This document shows positions 36,593-44,910 of a stretch of 64,000 nucleotides of DNA, piece after piece. A program made the translations under genes and the position numbers. The notes under the pieces were generated by a model. That model did not search any database, was not told where the DNA came from, and saw nothing but the letters and a program-made list of their open reading frames with translations. Source of the DNA: JANXSF01 sp043745195 (GTDB lineage Bacteria > Acidobacteriota > Terriglobia > Bryobacterales > Bryobacteraceae); NCBI GenBank assembly GCA_043745195.1, contig JAYTTF010000055.1, positions 1 through 64,000 on the forward strand. The letters are read 5' to 3'. Within the stretch, counting starts at the first letter, position 1. Each line of letters starts with the position of its first letter.

Positions 36593-37008
36593 GTTTGGAA
36601 CGCACCTACGCAATGATTAAGCCGGACGCTGTGGCGGCTGGCAATTCGGGAAAGATTATTGACCTGATTGAGCAGAACGGATTTCGCATTGTAGCCATGA
36701 AGAAGTTGCGCATTACCCACGAACAAGGGGAGGCGTTTTATGGTGTTCACAAAGATCGTCCCTTCTTCAAGAGCCTTGTTACATTCATGACCGAAGGCCC
36801 CATTGTGGCACTTGTCATGGAACGGGAAGATGCCATTAAGAAGTGGCGCGATGTTATGGGTGCCACCAATCCAGCAAATGCTGCCGAAGGCACAGTGCGC
36901 AAACTTTATGCCACAAGCATTGAACGCAATGCTGCCCACGGTTCTGATGCTCCCGAAACGGCTGCCGATGAAACTCGATTCTTCTTCAGTGCTTCTGAAC
37001 TTTTGTAA
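36589..37008 (+). CDS. ndk: Nucleoside diphosphate kinase
   Basis: 139 residues. ERTYAMIKPDAVAAGNSGKII opens the protein, and the catalytic His lies in SIERNAAHGSDAPETA near residue 117. It transfers gamma-phosphate between nucleotides. Starts 4 bases before the sucD stop. Its last 41 bases overlap in another frame with the probable start of the M28 peptidase gene. Confidence 0.96.
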   Translation: MSLERTYAMIKPDAVAAGNSGKIIDLIEQNGFRIVAMKKLRITHEQGEAFYGVHKDRPFFKSLVTFMTEGPIVALVMEREDAIKKWRDVMGATNPANAAEGTVRKLYATSIERNAAHGSDAPETAADETRFFFSASELL

Positions 37009-38527
37009 TCGCGCAATCCTGATTTGCTGTTTTCCTCCTCTTATTGCGGCTGATGTTCATCCGAGCATTGGCCGCCTTAAGACCGATCTTGAATATCTAA
37101 CCTCTCCTCAACTTGCCGGTCGTGCTTCTCTTGCACCAGGTGCCAAGCTCGCGGCTGAATACGTCGCTAAACAATTTCAACAAGCCGGTATTGAGCCCGC
37201 CAATGGAAATTCCTATCTTCAGGAATTTACAGTAACTGCGAATACATTGGATGCCGCAAACAGCACTTTGACAATGGGTGAATTGCAACTTGTGGCAACG
37301 AATCATTTCACGGGTGCTTTTCACCGGAACCTTTCTGTCAAGGCCAACGCTGTATTTGTAGGTTATGGCATAACTGCGCCAGAGTACGGGTATGACGATT
37401 ACAAAACCGTGGACGCCAGGGGCAAGATTGTTTTCCTCTTCGATCGTGAGCCGCAGGAAGCCGATCCGAAAAGCATTTTCCTTGGACTGGGCTTAACCCG
37501 CTATGCCAACTATCGTTCCAAATTGAAAAATGCACAGGCCCATGGTGCAGTGGCGATGGTTATCTTTCGATCGGCCAAAACTACCGCAGCAGTGGTACGC
37601 AATCCTTCCCCAACACGGGGCAATGCCGAACGGCAAATTGAGGATGGAGTGAAAATTCCCTTCATCAATTTGAATGAGTCGGGTGCGAACAAATTGCTGC
37701 CCAATTGGCGATCAATTCAAGAAAAGCTGGATGCGTCGGCAAACCCGCAGTCATTTATTTTGCCCACTGAGGTTGAGTTGCAACTGAAGCATTCCAAATT
37801 CAAGCAAGGCACAACTTGGAATGTTGTTGGAATGATAGAAGGGTCCGATAGAACGCTAAAAGAGGAAACGATCCTGCTAACGTCCCATCATGACCATCTG
37901 CCAGTGCGATCAGAAAAGTACTATCCGGGTGCCAATGATAACGGTTCGGGCACGGCGGGGGTAATAGAACTGGCTCGTCTTTTTCGAGAATCGAAACAAC
38001 GTCCTAAGCGAACTATTTTGTTTGTTAGTTTTGGTGCTGAGGAAAACTTTCTGCTTGGGTCTTTCTATTTTGTGGACCATCCTTTGCGACCACTTGCTAC
38101 CACACGTGCCGTAATTAATCTGGATATGATCGCCCGCAATGAGGCGCATGTTCCATCCACCGAGGGACGGTTGATAATTCCGTCCGACACTCGCAATCAG
38201 CTAAACCTAGTGGGAACTATATATAGTCCTGGTTTGCAGAAAGCAATTGAAAAAGGGAATCGTCGGGTTGGTCTGCAATTCGACACGAAGTTTGAGCGCG
38301 AATCCACACAGAACATTTTGTTCCGTTGCGATCACTATCCGTTCCTTTTGGCTGATATTCCCGCAGTTTGGTTGTTTGGGGGGTTGCATCCTGGCTATCA
38401 CGAACCTGAGGATACTGTAGACAAATTAGATTTCACTAAGCTTGAAAAAGTACTCCGATTGGCATTCCAAACCGTAATGGAACTGGCCAACTCAAAGGCT
38501 TCGCCAGGATTCCGTACGGGACCATAA
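36968..38527 (+). CDS. Secreted M28-family zinc aminopeptidase with PA-like insert
   Basis: 519 residues if the ATG at 36968 is used. That start overlaps ndk by 41 bases and gives a signal peptide (LLNFCNRAILICCFPPLIAA); there is no better start between ndk and the mature sequence. Residues ~30-300 contain a PA-type insert (VFVGYGITAPEYGYDDYKTVDARGKIVFLF). Zinc ligands fit TSHHDH, GANDNGSGTAG, SFGAEEN, INLDMIARN and the final GGLHPGYHEPEDT. Probable role: exopeptidase feeding on peptides outside the cytoplasm. Co-transcription with sucCD-ndk is suggested by the overlap. Confidence 0.88.
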   Translation: MKLDSSSVLLNFCNRAILICCFPPLIAADVHPSIGRLKTDLEYLTSPQLAGRASLAPGAKLAAEYVAKQFQQAGIEPANGNSYLQEFTVTANTLDAANSTLTMGELQLVATNHFTGAFHRNLSVKANAVFVGYGITAPEYGYDDYKTVDARGKIVFLFDREPQEADPKSIFLGLGLTRYANYRSKLKNAQAHGAVAMVIFRSAKTTAAVVRNPSPTRGNAERQIEDGVKIPFINLNESGANKLLPNWRSIQEKLDASANPQSFILPTEVELQLKHSKFKQGTTWNVVGMIEGSDRTLKEETILLTSHHDHLPVRSEKYYPGANDNGSGTAGVIELARLFRESKQRPKRTILFVSFGAEENFLLGSFYFVDHPLRPLATTRAVINLDMIARNEAHVPSTEGRLIIPSDTRNQLNLVGTIYSPGLQKAIEKGNRRVGLQFDTKFERESTQNILFRCDHYPFLLADIPAVWLFGGLHPGYHEPEDTVDKLDFTKLEKVLRLAFQTVMELANSKASPGFRTGP

Positions 38528-38757
38528 GCACTGGTTGCCGGTACTTTCAGTTCATGCAATAAAAGGCCAACAGTGCGAAAAAGGAAGAAGCCCAATGCGT
38601 CGGTTCCTTCTCAAATTTGCCTATGGTTTTCGAAAGACTCAAGCCAAGCAGTTATCCCCCCCACGAACGGAAAACGACATTATGAAATCCTTGTGGAAAC
38701 TGGCAACAGCCATCTCATTACGCAGCGGGAAGAATCCGATTATTCGTCGGCCTTAAT

Positions 38758-38980
38758 CCTAGAAACGGCAGTTGCAAGCCGTAACCGGCACCATGTCTGC
38801 CCAACTCGTGAAATCCGTCCCGGATTTCGCAGCCCTCCGCACCTTAGTCCCACGCCTAGCCCCACGATTGAATTTAGAATCGAAAGAGCGCTCACCATTC
38901 AGGTGACAGATGAGTTCCACGCAACTGTCAGTGGGTACGGGAGATGATCTATGGACGGTGCGTCAACTGCCGTTTTTGGG
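38758..38980. mobile_element. TIR-bounded non-coding element, copy 1
   Basis: Begins CCTAGAAACGGCAGTTG (38758-38774) and ends with its inverted counterpart CAACTGCCGTTTTTGGG (38964-38980), 16 of 17 positions paired with G/A variation, inside 223 bases. The same termini bound the elements at 62038-62304 and 62992-63260. The interior has no convincing gene; ACCATGTC and related words are shared with the other copies. It lies between the M28 peptidase and AmiE-NamZ genes. I infer a MITE-like element moved by a transposase outside the window. Confidence 0.65.
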
Positions 38981-41302
38981 TTAATACAACAAGTATTTTT
39001 GCCTGAGCGCTAAAAACGGTTTTAGCTGATCGTCAATCCGGTCGAAAATCATCCGAGGATCTTCCAGTTTCCCAATTGCATCGATCACCGACTGATTCCC
39101 TATAAGTTTCAAGTTCACTTTCCAATCGATTTTGCCTGGATGCAATCTTTCATAGGCCACTGCAAGCTCAAGCCCCAGCCTGACTGAGAGGAACTGCTCC
39201 CGGTCGGTGATCATGAATCGTAATCCCTCAACCCTTGTGCCTTTGAAATACGAATCCGTTGGCTGAAGCCATGTGGGGTAAATCCGAACTCCCGGAATTT
39301 TCCTTTGGTTCAACGCTTGCGCCAACGCCCGGGCATTCATCCAATCGGCTCCCACCTGTTCAAACGGTGCATCGGTACCTCGGCCCACGGAATAGTTCTT
39401 CGAATATTCCATCATTCCAACTCCAGGGTACAGCAGCGCCGCTTGCAAGGAACGCATGTTTGGCGATGGATTAGTCCACGGCAAACCTGTTGAATCAAAC
39501 CAATCGCCGCGCTGCCAGCCTTTCATTTGGATCACGTGAAGATCTGCGCCGATGTTTAATTTCCCATTGAACATGCGCGCTAACTCGCCCAGCGTCATCC
39601 CGTGACGCAAGGGCAATGGATAGGCCGCAATAAAGCTTTCTAATCCTGCGTCCAACATTGGTCCTTCCACGTGGACGCCGTCGATTGGGTTAGGACGGTC
39701 CAGAACATAAAATGGGATTTTCCGTTTAGCCGCTTCTTCCATTGCATAGAGCATGGTGGCTGGGTAGGTGTAGAAGCGCGTACCAATGTCTTGAATGTCG
39801 AATACCAATGCATCCAGGTCTTTCAACATTTCTGCAGATGGCCGCCGATTCTTCCCTGCGTACAGACTCCAAACTTTCAACCCAGTTTTTTCATCTTTGG
39901 TATGGCCGATGTTCTCGTGGTCTTCTTTCCCGAAAAGTCCATGTTCCGGAGCCAGCAAGGAAACCAGCTTTACTCCTGCCCTTAACATCACATCGATGTT
40001 CCGCTCGCCCTTCTTGGTCAATCCGGTGTGGTTGGTAATCAACCCTGCTCGTTTCCCTTTCAACATCGCAAAGCCCTCTGCGGCAGCTACGTCAAGTCCT
40101 GTATCAACAGATCCATTGCGCGCCACAGTTCTGCGAACCCCTGCGCCTGCAATCGTTTCGTTGTATCCGGTGAGAATCATGCCTGGGGAATCCAGTCCTG
40201 CATTCGCCGCAACGATTGTGGCAATGCGTGCTCGTAACGCTGTATTTGCTGGACGACGAAAAGGATGCACGCTATTCGACATCAGAATTACGTAGGTTTT
40301 TGTGGAAGGGTCCATCCACATGGAAGTACCTGTAAACCCTGTATGGCCGAAGGATCCGATGGGAAACAATTCGCCGCGATTGGAAGAAAAAGGACTGTCG
40401 ATATCGGGGCCCAATCCCCGCAGAATCGGCTGATCGGCGGGTGTGCCGGGTTCGGTAAATTTGCGAACCGTTAGCGGGCTCAAGATTCTCTTACCGCCAA
40501 GTTCGCCGCCATTCAATAGCATTTGTGCGTATCGAGACAAATCGCGTGCAGTGGAAAACAGCCCGGCATGACCGGCAATTCCGCCCATGAATTTCGTCGT
40601 CTCATCGTGAACAATTCCTCTCAATGGGCCGGCATCGCCAGGGTAATGCTCTGTTGGCGCAATCCGGCTCCGCAACTCTGCCGGCGGTTGATACATTGTT
40701 TCTTTCATGCCCAATGGTTGGTAAATGTTCTGCCTGGCAAATTCCGGTAGAGGCTTCCCGGAAACAACGTGGACAATTTCTCCTAACAGGATGTAGTTAA
40801 TGTCGCTATAAATAAATCGCTCCCCAGGTGCAGCAACGGGCCTATCGATCAGCGCTTTCTGGATGCCGGTTTCATACCCTTTCCAAACGGGCTTCAAATC
40901 CAAATCAGGCCGAAGACCGGAAAAATGGGTCAGCAACAAGCGCACGGTGATATCACTTTTCCCGCCCTGGAATTTAGGCAGGTAGACGGTAACCTTATCG
41001 TTCAGCCGGACCTTCCCTTGCTCCACAAGTTTCATGATGGAAACAGAAGTGGATACAACCTTAGTTAGGGACGCACAATCAAAAATCGTATCCAACGTCA
41101 TAGCTTCTTTTTGAGGAACCAGTGCTCTGTTCCCGTAGGCTTTTTCATACAGGATGCGATCTTGCTGGCCAATCAGGATCACTGCCCCGGGCAATGCATC
41201 GCGGCTCACCGCGTCCTCAATCAATTTGTCAATTTCGGCGCTCGGATAGGTTTGCGCCAAGCCCGCAATTGAAGCCAAAAGAATTACAAAAAGTGATTTC
41301 AT
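38981..41302 (-). CDS. AmiE-NamZ fusion: serine beta-lactamase-like amidase plus exo-muramidase (DUF1343)
   Basis: 773 residues with a signal peptide (1-17). Residues ~20-385 are a penicillin-binding/beta-lactamase domain: SxxK at S78-L-T-K81, YSDINY near 164, GHAG and HTGFTGTS further on. Residues ~400-773 are DUF1343/NamZ: GLITNHTGLTKKGERNIDVML, LLAPEHGLFG, FDIQDIGTRFYTYPATMLYAMEEA and GLPWTNPSPNMRS. NamZ is known as an exo-beta-N-acetylmuramidase, and AmiE in Bacillus is a beta-lactamase-fold MurNAc-L-Ala amidase. The fusion should remove peptide and MurNAc from peptidoglycan fragments in the periplasm. The gene's stop lies 1 base after the end of the TIR element. Confidence 0.9.
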   Translation of the reverse strand: MKSLFVILLASIAGLAQTYPSAEIDKLIEDAVSRDALPGAVILIGQQDRILYEKAYGNRALVPQKEAMTLDTIFDCASLTKVVSTSVSIMKLVEQGKVRLNDKVTVYLPKFQGGKSDITVRLLLTHFSGLRPDLDLKPVWKGYETGIQKALIDRPVAAPGERFIYSDINYILLGEIVHVVSGKPLPEFARQNIYQPLGMKETMYQPPAELRSRIAPTEHYPGDAGPLRGIVHDETTKFMGGIAGHAGLFSTARDLSRYAQMLLNGGELGGKRILSPLTVRKFTEPGTPADQPILRGLGPDIDSPFSSNRGELFPIGSFGHTGFTGTSMWMDPSTKTYVILMSNSVHPFRRPANTALRARIATIVAANAGLDSPGMILTGYNETIAGAGVRRTVARNGSVDTGLDVAAAEGFAMLKGKRAGLITNHTGLTKKGERNIDVMLRAGVKLVSLLAPEHGLFGKEDHENIGHTKDEKTGLKVWSLYAGKNRRPSAEMLKDLDALVFDIQDIGTRFYTYPATMLYAMEEAAKRKIPFYVLDRPNPIDGVHVEGPMLDAGLESFIAAYPLPLRHGMTLGELARMFNGKLNIGADLHVIQMKGWQRGDWFDSTGLPWTNPSPNMRSLQAALLYPGVGMMEYSKNYSVGRGTDAPFEQVGADWMNARALAQALNQRKIPGVRIYPTWLQPTDSYFKGTRVEGLRFMITDREQFLSVRLGLELAVAYERLHPGKIDWKVNLKLIGNQSVIDAIGKLEDPRMIFDRIDDQLKPFLALRQKYLLY

Positions 41303-41589
41303 GCCAGCTTCTTCGCCAATCCTTCCAGAGTCATTGCCAGGTCAATATCCTTTTGCGTAATGCCGCCGGCGTCATGTGTTGTCAAATCCACGTTCACTTT
41401 GCTGTATACGTTAAACCATTCTGGATGATGGTTCATTTTCTCAATTGCCATGGCCGCAGTTGCCATGAATCCAAATGCGTGGATGAAGTCGGGAAACTGG
41501 TATTCGCGGTGAAGTTTGCCTGCCACAACGGTCCACCCAGGAAGCTTGCTGAGGGTTGCTGAAATTATTGCTTCGGGAAGTTTGTCCAT
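41299..41589 (-). CDS. Pterin-4-alpha-carbinolamine dehydratase
   Basis: 96 residues, the usual family length. GWTVVAGKLHREYQFPDFIHAFGFMATAAMAIEKMNHHPEWFNVYSKVNVDLTTHDAGGIT contains the double-His active site (NHHPEW). It dehydrates 4a-hydroxytetrahydropterin. It overlaps the start of the AmiE-NamZ gene by 4 bases and precedes it in one transcript. No aromatic hydroxylase is in view. Confidence 0.9.
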   Translation of the reverse strand: MDKLPEAIISATLSKLPGWTVVAGKLHREYQFPDFIHAFGFMATAAMAIEKMNHHPEWFNVYSKVNVDLTTHDAGGITQKDIDLAMTLEGLAKKLA

Positions 41590-41606
41590 ACAGTTATCAT
41601 AGAGCG

Positions 41607-42824
41607 ATGTCCCGCATTCTGCCCCGGCTCCGCTGGAACCTAGACATAATGCCTTCGCCAGTTGAAGACCGGCCAGGGTTAATGATTCGTGATTCGTACG
41701 GCTATTCCGGCCGCACTCTGATCCTTCCGCCGCAAGTGGTCCCCTTCTTGCAGTTCTTTGATGGTGAAACGGAAGAGAACGAGCTTTCTGCTCAACTGGT
41801 GCGTGAAACTGGCGATTTGGCGATTACGCGAGTCAAGGATCAGGTTTGGGAAGCTCTAAGCCAGGCAGGATTTTTGGAAGATGAAGTCTATGCCAAAGCT
41901 CGGAAAGAAAAGCACCGTGAATTCGCCGAAGCCGAAGTTCGAGTGGCTAGCCATGCCGGCGGAGCCTATCCGGATACCCCTGAAGAATTACGCACAGTGT
42001 TTAATGAGTACATGTCGGGGCCAGGTTCAAAAGGCCTGTCTCAGGTAAAGGCAATTGCCGCACCCCATGTTTCGCCCTTCGGCGGGTATGATTCCTACAG
42101 ATCAGCCTATTCTGCATTGCGGCCAAATTTAGATATGGATCGGACCTTCATCCTGCTGGGGACGTCTCATTACGGAGAGCCTGGTAAGTTTGGCTTGACT
42201 CGAAAAAATTACGTTTCTCCTTACGGTGCCGCTGAAACACAAACTGCATTGGTGGACGAACTTCTTGCGAATGCACCAGGAGCGATCGCAATGGAAGATT
42301 ACTGCCATTCCTTCGAACACTCCCTCGAATTTCAGACGGTTTTTCTGCAACATATTCTTGGACCACGAGTGCGCATATTGCCAGTGCTGGTCGGCTCCTT
42401 CGGGCTGGATATGCAGAACAGTCAACTGCCCGAGAAGAATGAAGATACCGCCCGGTTCTTTGATGCGTTAGGTGAAATAGGAACTCGGCTTGGCAATAAA
42501 GCCTGTTGGGTGCTGGGTGTGGATATGGCACACATGGGCCAACGCTACGGCGATGAGTTTGAGGCAAGAGCGAATCAAGGGGAAATGGTGGAAATAGCAG
42601 CGCTGGACAAAGCAAGAATGGATGCGATTGCCATTGGCGATATCGCAGCCTATTGGAACCTTACATCAGAAGGCGGGGATGATTCGTTGAAATGGTGCGG
42701 ATCAGCTCCGTTCTACACATTTTTGAAAGCAGCCCCAGGTCTGCGGGGCACGGTTGAACACTACGAACAGTGGAACATTGATGAGCTGAGCGTGGTCAGC
42801 TTTGCCGGCATGACTTTTGTCTGA
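41607..42824 (+). CDS. MEMO family protein (AmmeMemoRadiSam system protein B) with N-terminal extension
   Basis: 405 residues from ATG at 41607; the open frame's earlier start overlaps the divergent pterin dehydratase. Residues ~1-130 are a regulatory-looking domain (LPRLRWNLDIMPSPVEDRPGLMIRDSYGYSGRTLILPP, then FLQFFDGETEENELSAQL). Residues ~165-400 are the MEMO fold: AAPHVSPFGGYDSYRSAY, LLGTSHYGEPGKFGLT, EHSLEFQTVFLQHIL, VDMAHMGQRYGD and DDSLKWCGSAPFYTFL. MEMO1 relates to class III extradiol dioxygenases and is often encoded with AMMECR1 and a radical-SAM protein, which are not seen here. Function unknown. Confidence 0.87.
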   Translation: MSRILPRLRWNLDIMPSPVEDRPGLMIRDSYGYSGRTLILPPQVVPFLQFFDGETEENELSAQLVRETGDLAITRVKDQVWEALSQAGFLEDEVYAKARKEKHREFAEAEVRVASHAGGAYPDTPEELRTVFNEYMSGPGSKGLSQVKAIAAPHVSPFGGYDSYRSAYSALRPNLDMDRTFILLGTSHYGEPGKFGLTRKNYVSPYGAAETQTALVDELLANAPGAIAMEDYCHSFEHSLEFQTVFLQHILGPRVRILPVLVGSFGLDMQNSQLPEKNEDTARFFDALGEIGTRLGNKACWVLGVDMAHMGQRYGDEFEARANQGEMVEIAALDKARMDAIAIGDIAAYWNLTSEGGDDSLKWCGSAPFYTFLKAAPGLRGTVEHYEQWNIDELSVVSFAGMTFV

Positions 42825-43011
42825 CCGAATTTGTGCCCATCCTACCCCAGCGCAGTGGCGCAACCCTAACATCGTTTGAAGGATGCCCCTTCTCAGACAG
42901 CGAGTTTGCAAATAAGATGAGGTCGGGTGTTCGAAGTGTCAATTCCTGCTCGTTTAGGAGTTTGTGAGGTCCTATCCGCTTTGGAGCCCATATTGCAGTT
43001 ATTAATGGCTT

Positions 43012-43224
43012 ATGGAAGGCTTCGTCGTCGTGTCCTACCCGGAAATCATGAATGGAACGCCGTGCTTCTAAGGGACGCACGTGCCCTTCAAAAATCTCAT
43101 TGACTACTTGGAGGGCGGCCATTCGTTGCGTGAATTTTTGCACCAATTCCCCACGGTATCGAAGGAAATTGACATCCACGCGCTTGAGGAAGCCAAGGAA
43201 TCGCTGTTTGCCAAGATCTCATGA
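43012..43224 (+). pseudogene. DUF433 antitoxin-like gene broken by an in-frame stop
   Basis: The frame reads YPEIMNGTPCF, then TAA (43069-43071), then GTHVPFKNLIDYLEGGHSLREFLHQFPTVSKEIDIHALEEAKESL to TGA at 43222-43224. Intact DUF433 proteins have F-R-G-T-R-V-P at the interruption, so an Arg codon has become a stop. The stop overlaps the ATG of the following toxin fragment (ATGA), the normal arrangement for these pairs. This family differs clearly from the DUF433 genes at 43338 and 44995. Confidence 0.8.
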
Positions 43225-43304
43225 AGATCTTGTTGGACGAATGTCTGCGGCTTGATTTCCGCCACCACCTCCCTGACAGGCTGGGCCTATTCATGCTAGT
43301 TTGA
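43221..43304 (+). pseudogene. Truncated DUF5615 (PIN-like) toxin fragment
   Basis: ATG at 43221 gives MKILLDECLRLDFRHHLPD, a perfect opening for a DUF5615 PIN-like nuclease with its first acidic residue (LLDE), but the reading ends after 27 codons at TGA 43302-43304 and the rest of the ~110-residue protein is missing. Together with 43012-43224 it is a dead antitoxin-toxin cassette. The next cassette begins 33 bases downstream. Confidence 0.75.
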
Positions 43305-43337
43305 AAACAGTTACGATTGATAGAAGGACTAAAGAAA

Positions 43338-43571
43338 ATGGCAGTGCTGGATTGGTCACAATGCCCCGCAGTTGAAAGCATTCCCGGCAAGGTAAGCGGT
43401 GCATGGGTCTTGAAGGGAACCCGGACGCCGGTTAAAGTCTTGTTCGAGAACCTTGAAGCGGGTATGAGCATTGAAGAAGTAATGGAACAGTTTCCCGTGA
43501 GCCGCGAGGAGATCGATCGACTTATGGCGTTCGTTGCGCGCTCCCTCGATAAAGCACCGAGCTACAGTTAG
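43338..43571 (+). CDS. DUF433 family antitoxin-like protein
   Basis: 77 residues from ATG at 43338. AVLDWSQCPAVESIPGKVSGAWVLKGTRTPVKVLFENLEAGMSIEEVMEQFPVSREEIDRLMAFVARSL is the DUF433 winged-helix pattern (G-T-R-x-P-V, then L-E-x-G-x-S-x-E-E). DUF433 proteins are thought to neutralise the adjacent PIN-like DUF5615 protein and bind their own operator. Intact and followed 11 bases later by the DUF5615 gene. A TTG 21 bases upstream is a less likely start. Confidence 0.83.
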   Translation: MAVLDWSQCPAVESIPGKVSGAWVLKGTRTPVKVLFENLEAGMSIEEVMEQFPVSREEIDRLMAFVARSLDKAPSYS

Positions 43572-43582
43572 CAAGCCACTTC

Positions 43583-43912
43583 ATGCGTATTCTTTTCGAC
43601 AATGGCACGCCGCGCGGCCTTGCCCGTTTTCTCATCGGTCATACTGTCGAAGAGGCGCGGACGCATGGCTGGGAAGAACTGGCTAACGGCGCATTGATCG
43701 AAGTCGCCGAGCAAACCGGTTTTGACCTTATGGTGACCACGGATAAAAATATCCGCTATCAACAAAACCTGGAAGGCCGGAAACTTGCCCTAATCGTGCT
43801 GGGACATTCCCAATGGCCCATGGTCAAGATGGTTACAGCTAGGATTGTCACCGCAGTCAATGCGGCAGTATCTGGCAGCTATTTTGAAGTTGAGGTTCCG
43901 TTTAAAGAATAG
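43583..43912 (+). CDS. DUF5615 PIN-like toxin candidate
   Basis: 109 residues: MRILFDNGTPRGLARFLIGHTVEEARTHGWEELANGALIEVAEQTGFDLMVTTDKNIRYQQNLEGRKLALIVLG. Acidic residues in LFDNGTP, LANGALIE and TTDKNIRYQQN match the PIN-like core used by RNA-cleaving toxins. The protein is full length and has no stop or frameshift. Partner of the DUF433 protein encoded just upstream. Toxicity is inferred from family and context only. Confidence 0.8.
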   Translation: MRILFDNGTPRGLARFLIGHTVEEARTHGWEELANGALIEVAEQTGFDLMVTTDKNIRYQQNLEGRKLALIVLGHSQWPMVKMVTARIVTAVNAAVSGSYFEVEVPFKE

Positions 43913-43926
43913 TAGCGTTTTACATC

Positions 43927-44242
43927 AGGGTAAGTTTTGGAACAACCACGCGAGTCCTGAGCCTGTTGTTCAATATTCCAGCTATTCTCGCTAAAGAGGC
44001 GACATAGAAAGGTCTTGATTGGTCACAATGCCGGGCCGTAGAAAGCATCCCAGGCAAAGTGAGCGGCGCTTGGGTCTTTCGGGACACCCGCCTACCTGTG
44101 GCCACCGTCATCGAAAACCTTGAGGATTTGAGCGTGGAAAAAGTCATGCAGCAGTATGACGTAACCCGTGAGCAGATCAACTCTGTACTGCAATTTGTGG
44201 CGCAAAGCCTTACGGACGCTCCGTCCCCGCCGCCAACTCTTC
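43927..44242 (+). repeat. Direct repeat copy A containing a DUF433 gene
   Basis: About 316 bases closely match 44911-45232 in the same orientation, including the region before the gene (ACAACCACGCGAGTCC, TTGTTCAATATTCCAGCTAT) and the DUF433 reading frame up to CGCCAACTCTTC. The repeats flank higBA. Similarity ends where the toxin begins in copy B; copy A has higBA there instead. Confidence 0.8.
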
Positions 44243-44265
44243 GCAGCGGTGCAAATCAGTGTTGA
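44008..44265 (+). pseudogene. DUF433 antitoxin-like gene with destroyed start codon and no toxin
   Basis: From 44008 the frame reads KGLDWSQCRAVESIPGKVSG and AWVFRDTRLPVATVIENLED, nearly identical to the intact gene at 44995. The intact copy has ATATGAAAGG where this copy has ATAGAAAGG, a one-base deletion that removes the ATG (after 44006). An internal GTG at 44059 could start a 68-residue product lacking the N-terminus. The DUF5615 partner that should follow is absent; higB remnants follow instead. Confidence 0.78.
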
Positions 44266-44289
44266 CAACTGACACATACAGGTTACGAT
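44262..44289 (+). promoter_or_regulatory. Candidate sigma-70-type promoter of higBA
   Basis: TTGACA at 44262-44267 and TACGAT at 44284-44289 are separated by 16 bases. The first base of the higB remnant's ATG is 9 bases downstream of the -10. The match to consensus is good for the -35 and moderate for the -10. Confidence 0.45.
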
Positions 44290-44297
44290 ATTCTTGA

Positions 44298-44575
44298 ATG
44301 ATTAGGAGCTTCCAGCACAAGGGCCTGAAACGGTTTTTGAGCGTGGCGATCGCAGCGGGGTACGCCCGGATTTGGCGGACCACATTGAAGGACATTCTAG
44401 GCCGTCTCAATGAAACCCGCACGCCGCAGGATATGAACCTGCCGGGATATCGGTTGCACCCGCTGACAGGCGATTAAAAGGGTTTTGGGCCGTCACCGTG
44501 CGGTCGAACTGGCGCATTGTTTTCCGCATTGAAGGCGAAGATGCATTTGATGTTGAATTGACCGGTTACCACTAA
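44298..44575 (+). pseudogene. higB: higB-like toxin gene, inactivated by frameshifts
   Basis: ATG at 44298 gives MIRSFQHKGLKRF, the normal HigB opening. After the T-run the correct reading (ERGDRSGVRPDLADHIE) is found one frame away, then the first frame resumes with LKDILGRLNETRTPQDMNLPGYRLHPLTGD, meets TAA (44475-44477), and the remainder (KGFWAVTVRSNWRIVFRIEGEDAFDVELTGYH) lies in a third reading ending at TAA 44573-44575. All parts of HigB are present, but at least two frameshifts disable it. The antitoxin gene follows after 19 bases. Confidence 0.85.
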
Positions 44576-44594
44576 CGCAAAAGGAAACCACACC

Positions 44595-44891
44595 ATGACC
44601 ATGAAAAATCCGCCGCACCCCGGACGCAGCATAAGAAATGCGTGCCTTGAGCCTTTGGGATTATCCGTCACCGAAGGAGCAAAGGCTCTCGGCGTTACCC
44701 GACAGACCCTTACCAAAGTTGTTAACGGCAGATCTGGCATTAGCCCCGTTATGGCGATCCGGCTTTCCAAAGCTTTTGGCAGCACCCCGGAAACATGGCT
44801 GCGCATGCAGCTTGCCTATGATCTTGCCGAAGCCAGCAAAGACGAAAGCAAAATAAAGGTGCGCCGCGTTTCCCATGAATTACATGTGTGA
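44595..44891 (+). CDS. higA: HigA-type antitoxin (XRE helix-turn-helix)
   Basis: 98 residues. MKNPPHPGRSIRNACLEPLGLSVTEGAKALGVTRQTLTKVVNGRSGISPVMAIRLSKAFGSTPETWLRMQLAYDL is the canonical HigA/VapI sequence with an HTH at ~24-45. It normally neutralises HigB and represses the operon. Here its toxin is dead while this frame is intact, so it may survive as a regulator or as an anti-addiction factor against related HigB toxins. ATG 44595 and 44601 are alternative starts. Confidence 0.92.
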   Translation: MTMKNPPHPGRSIRNACLEPLGLSVTEGAKALGVTRQTLTKVVNGRSGISPVMAIRLSKAFGSTPETWLRMQLAYDLAEASKDESKIKVRRVSHELHV

Positions 44892-44910
44892 TTTCGTTCA
44901 CGTTCTAAAA

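Noticed and set aside
38573..38947. 124-codon frame running into the TIR element
   Set aside because: Second half lies within the non-coding element and the first half resembles no protein family; could be a truncated gene but unsupported.
41556..41606. Earlier start for the MEMO gene
   Set aside because: Would overlap the divergent pterin dehydratase start and adds a non-conserved tail.
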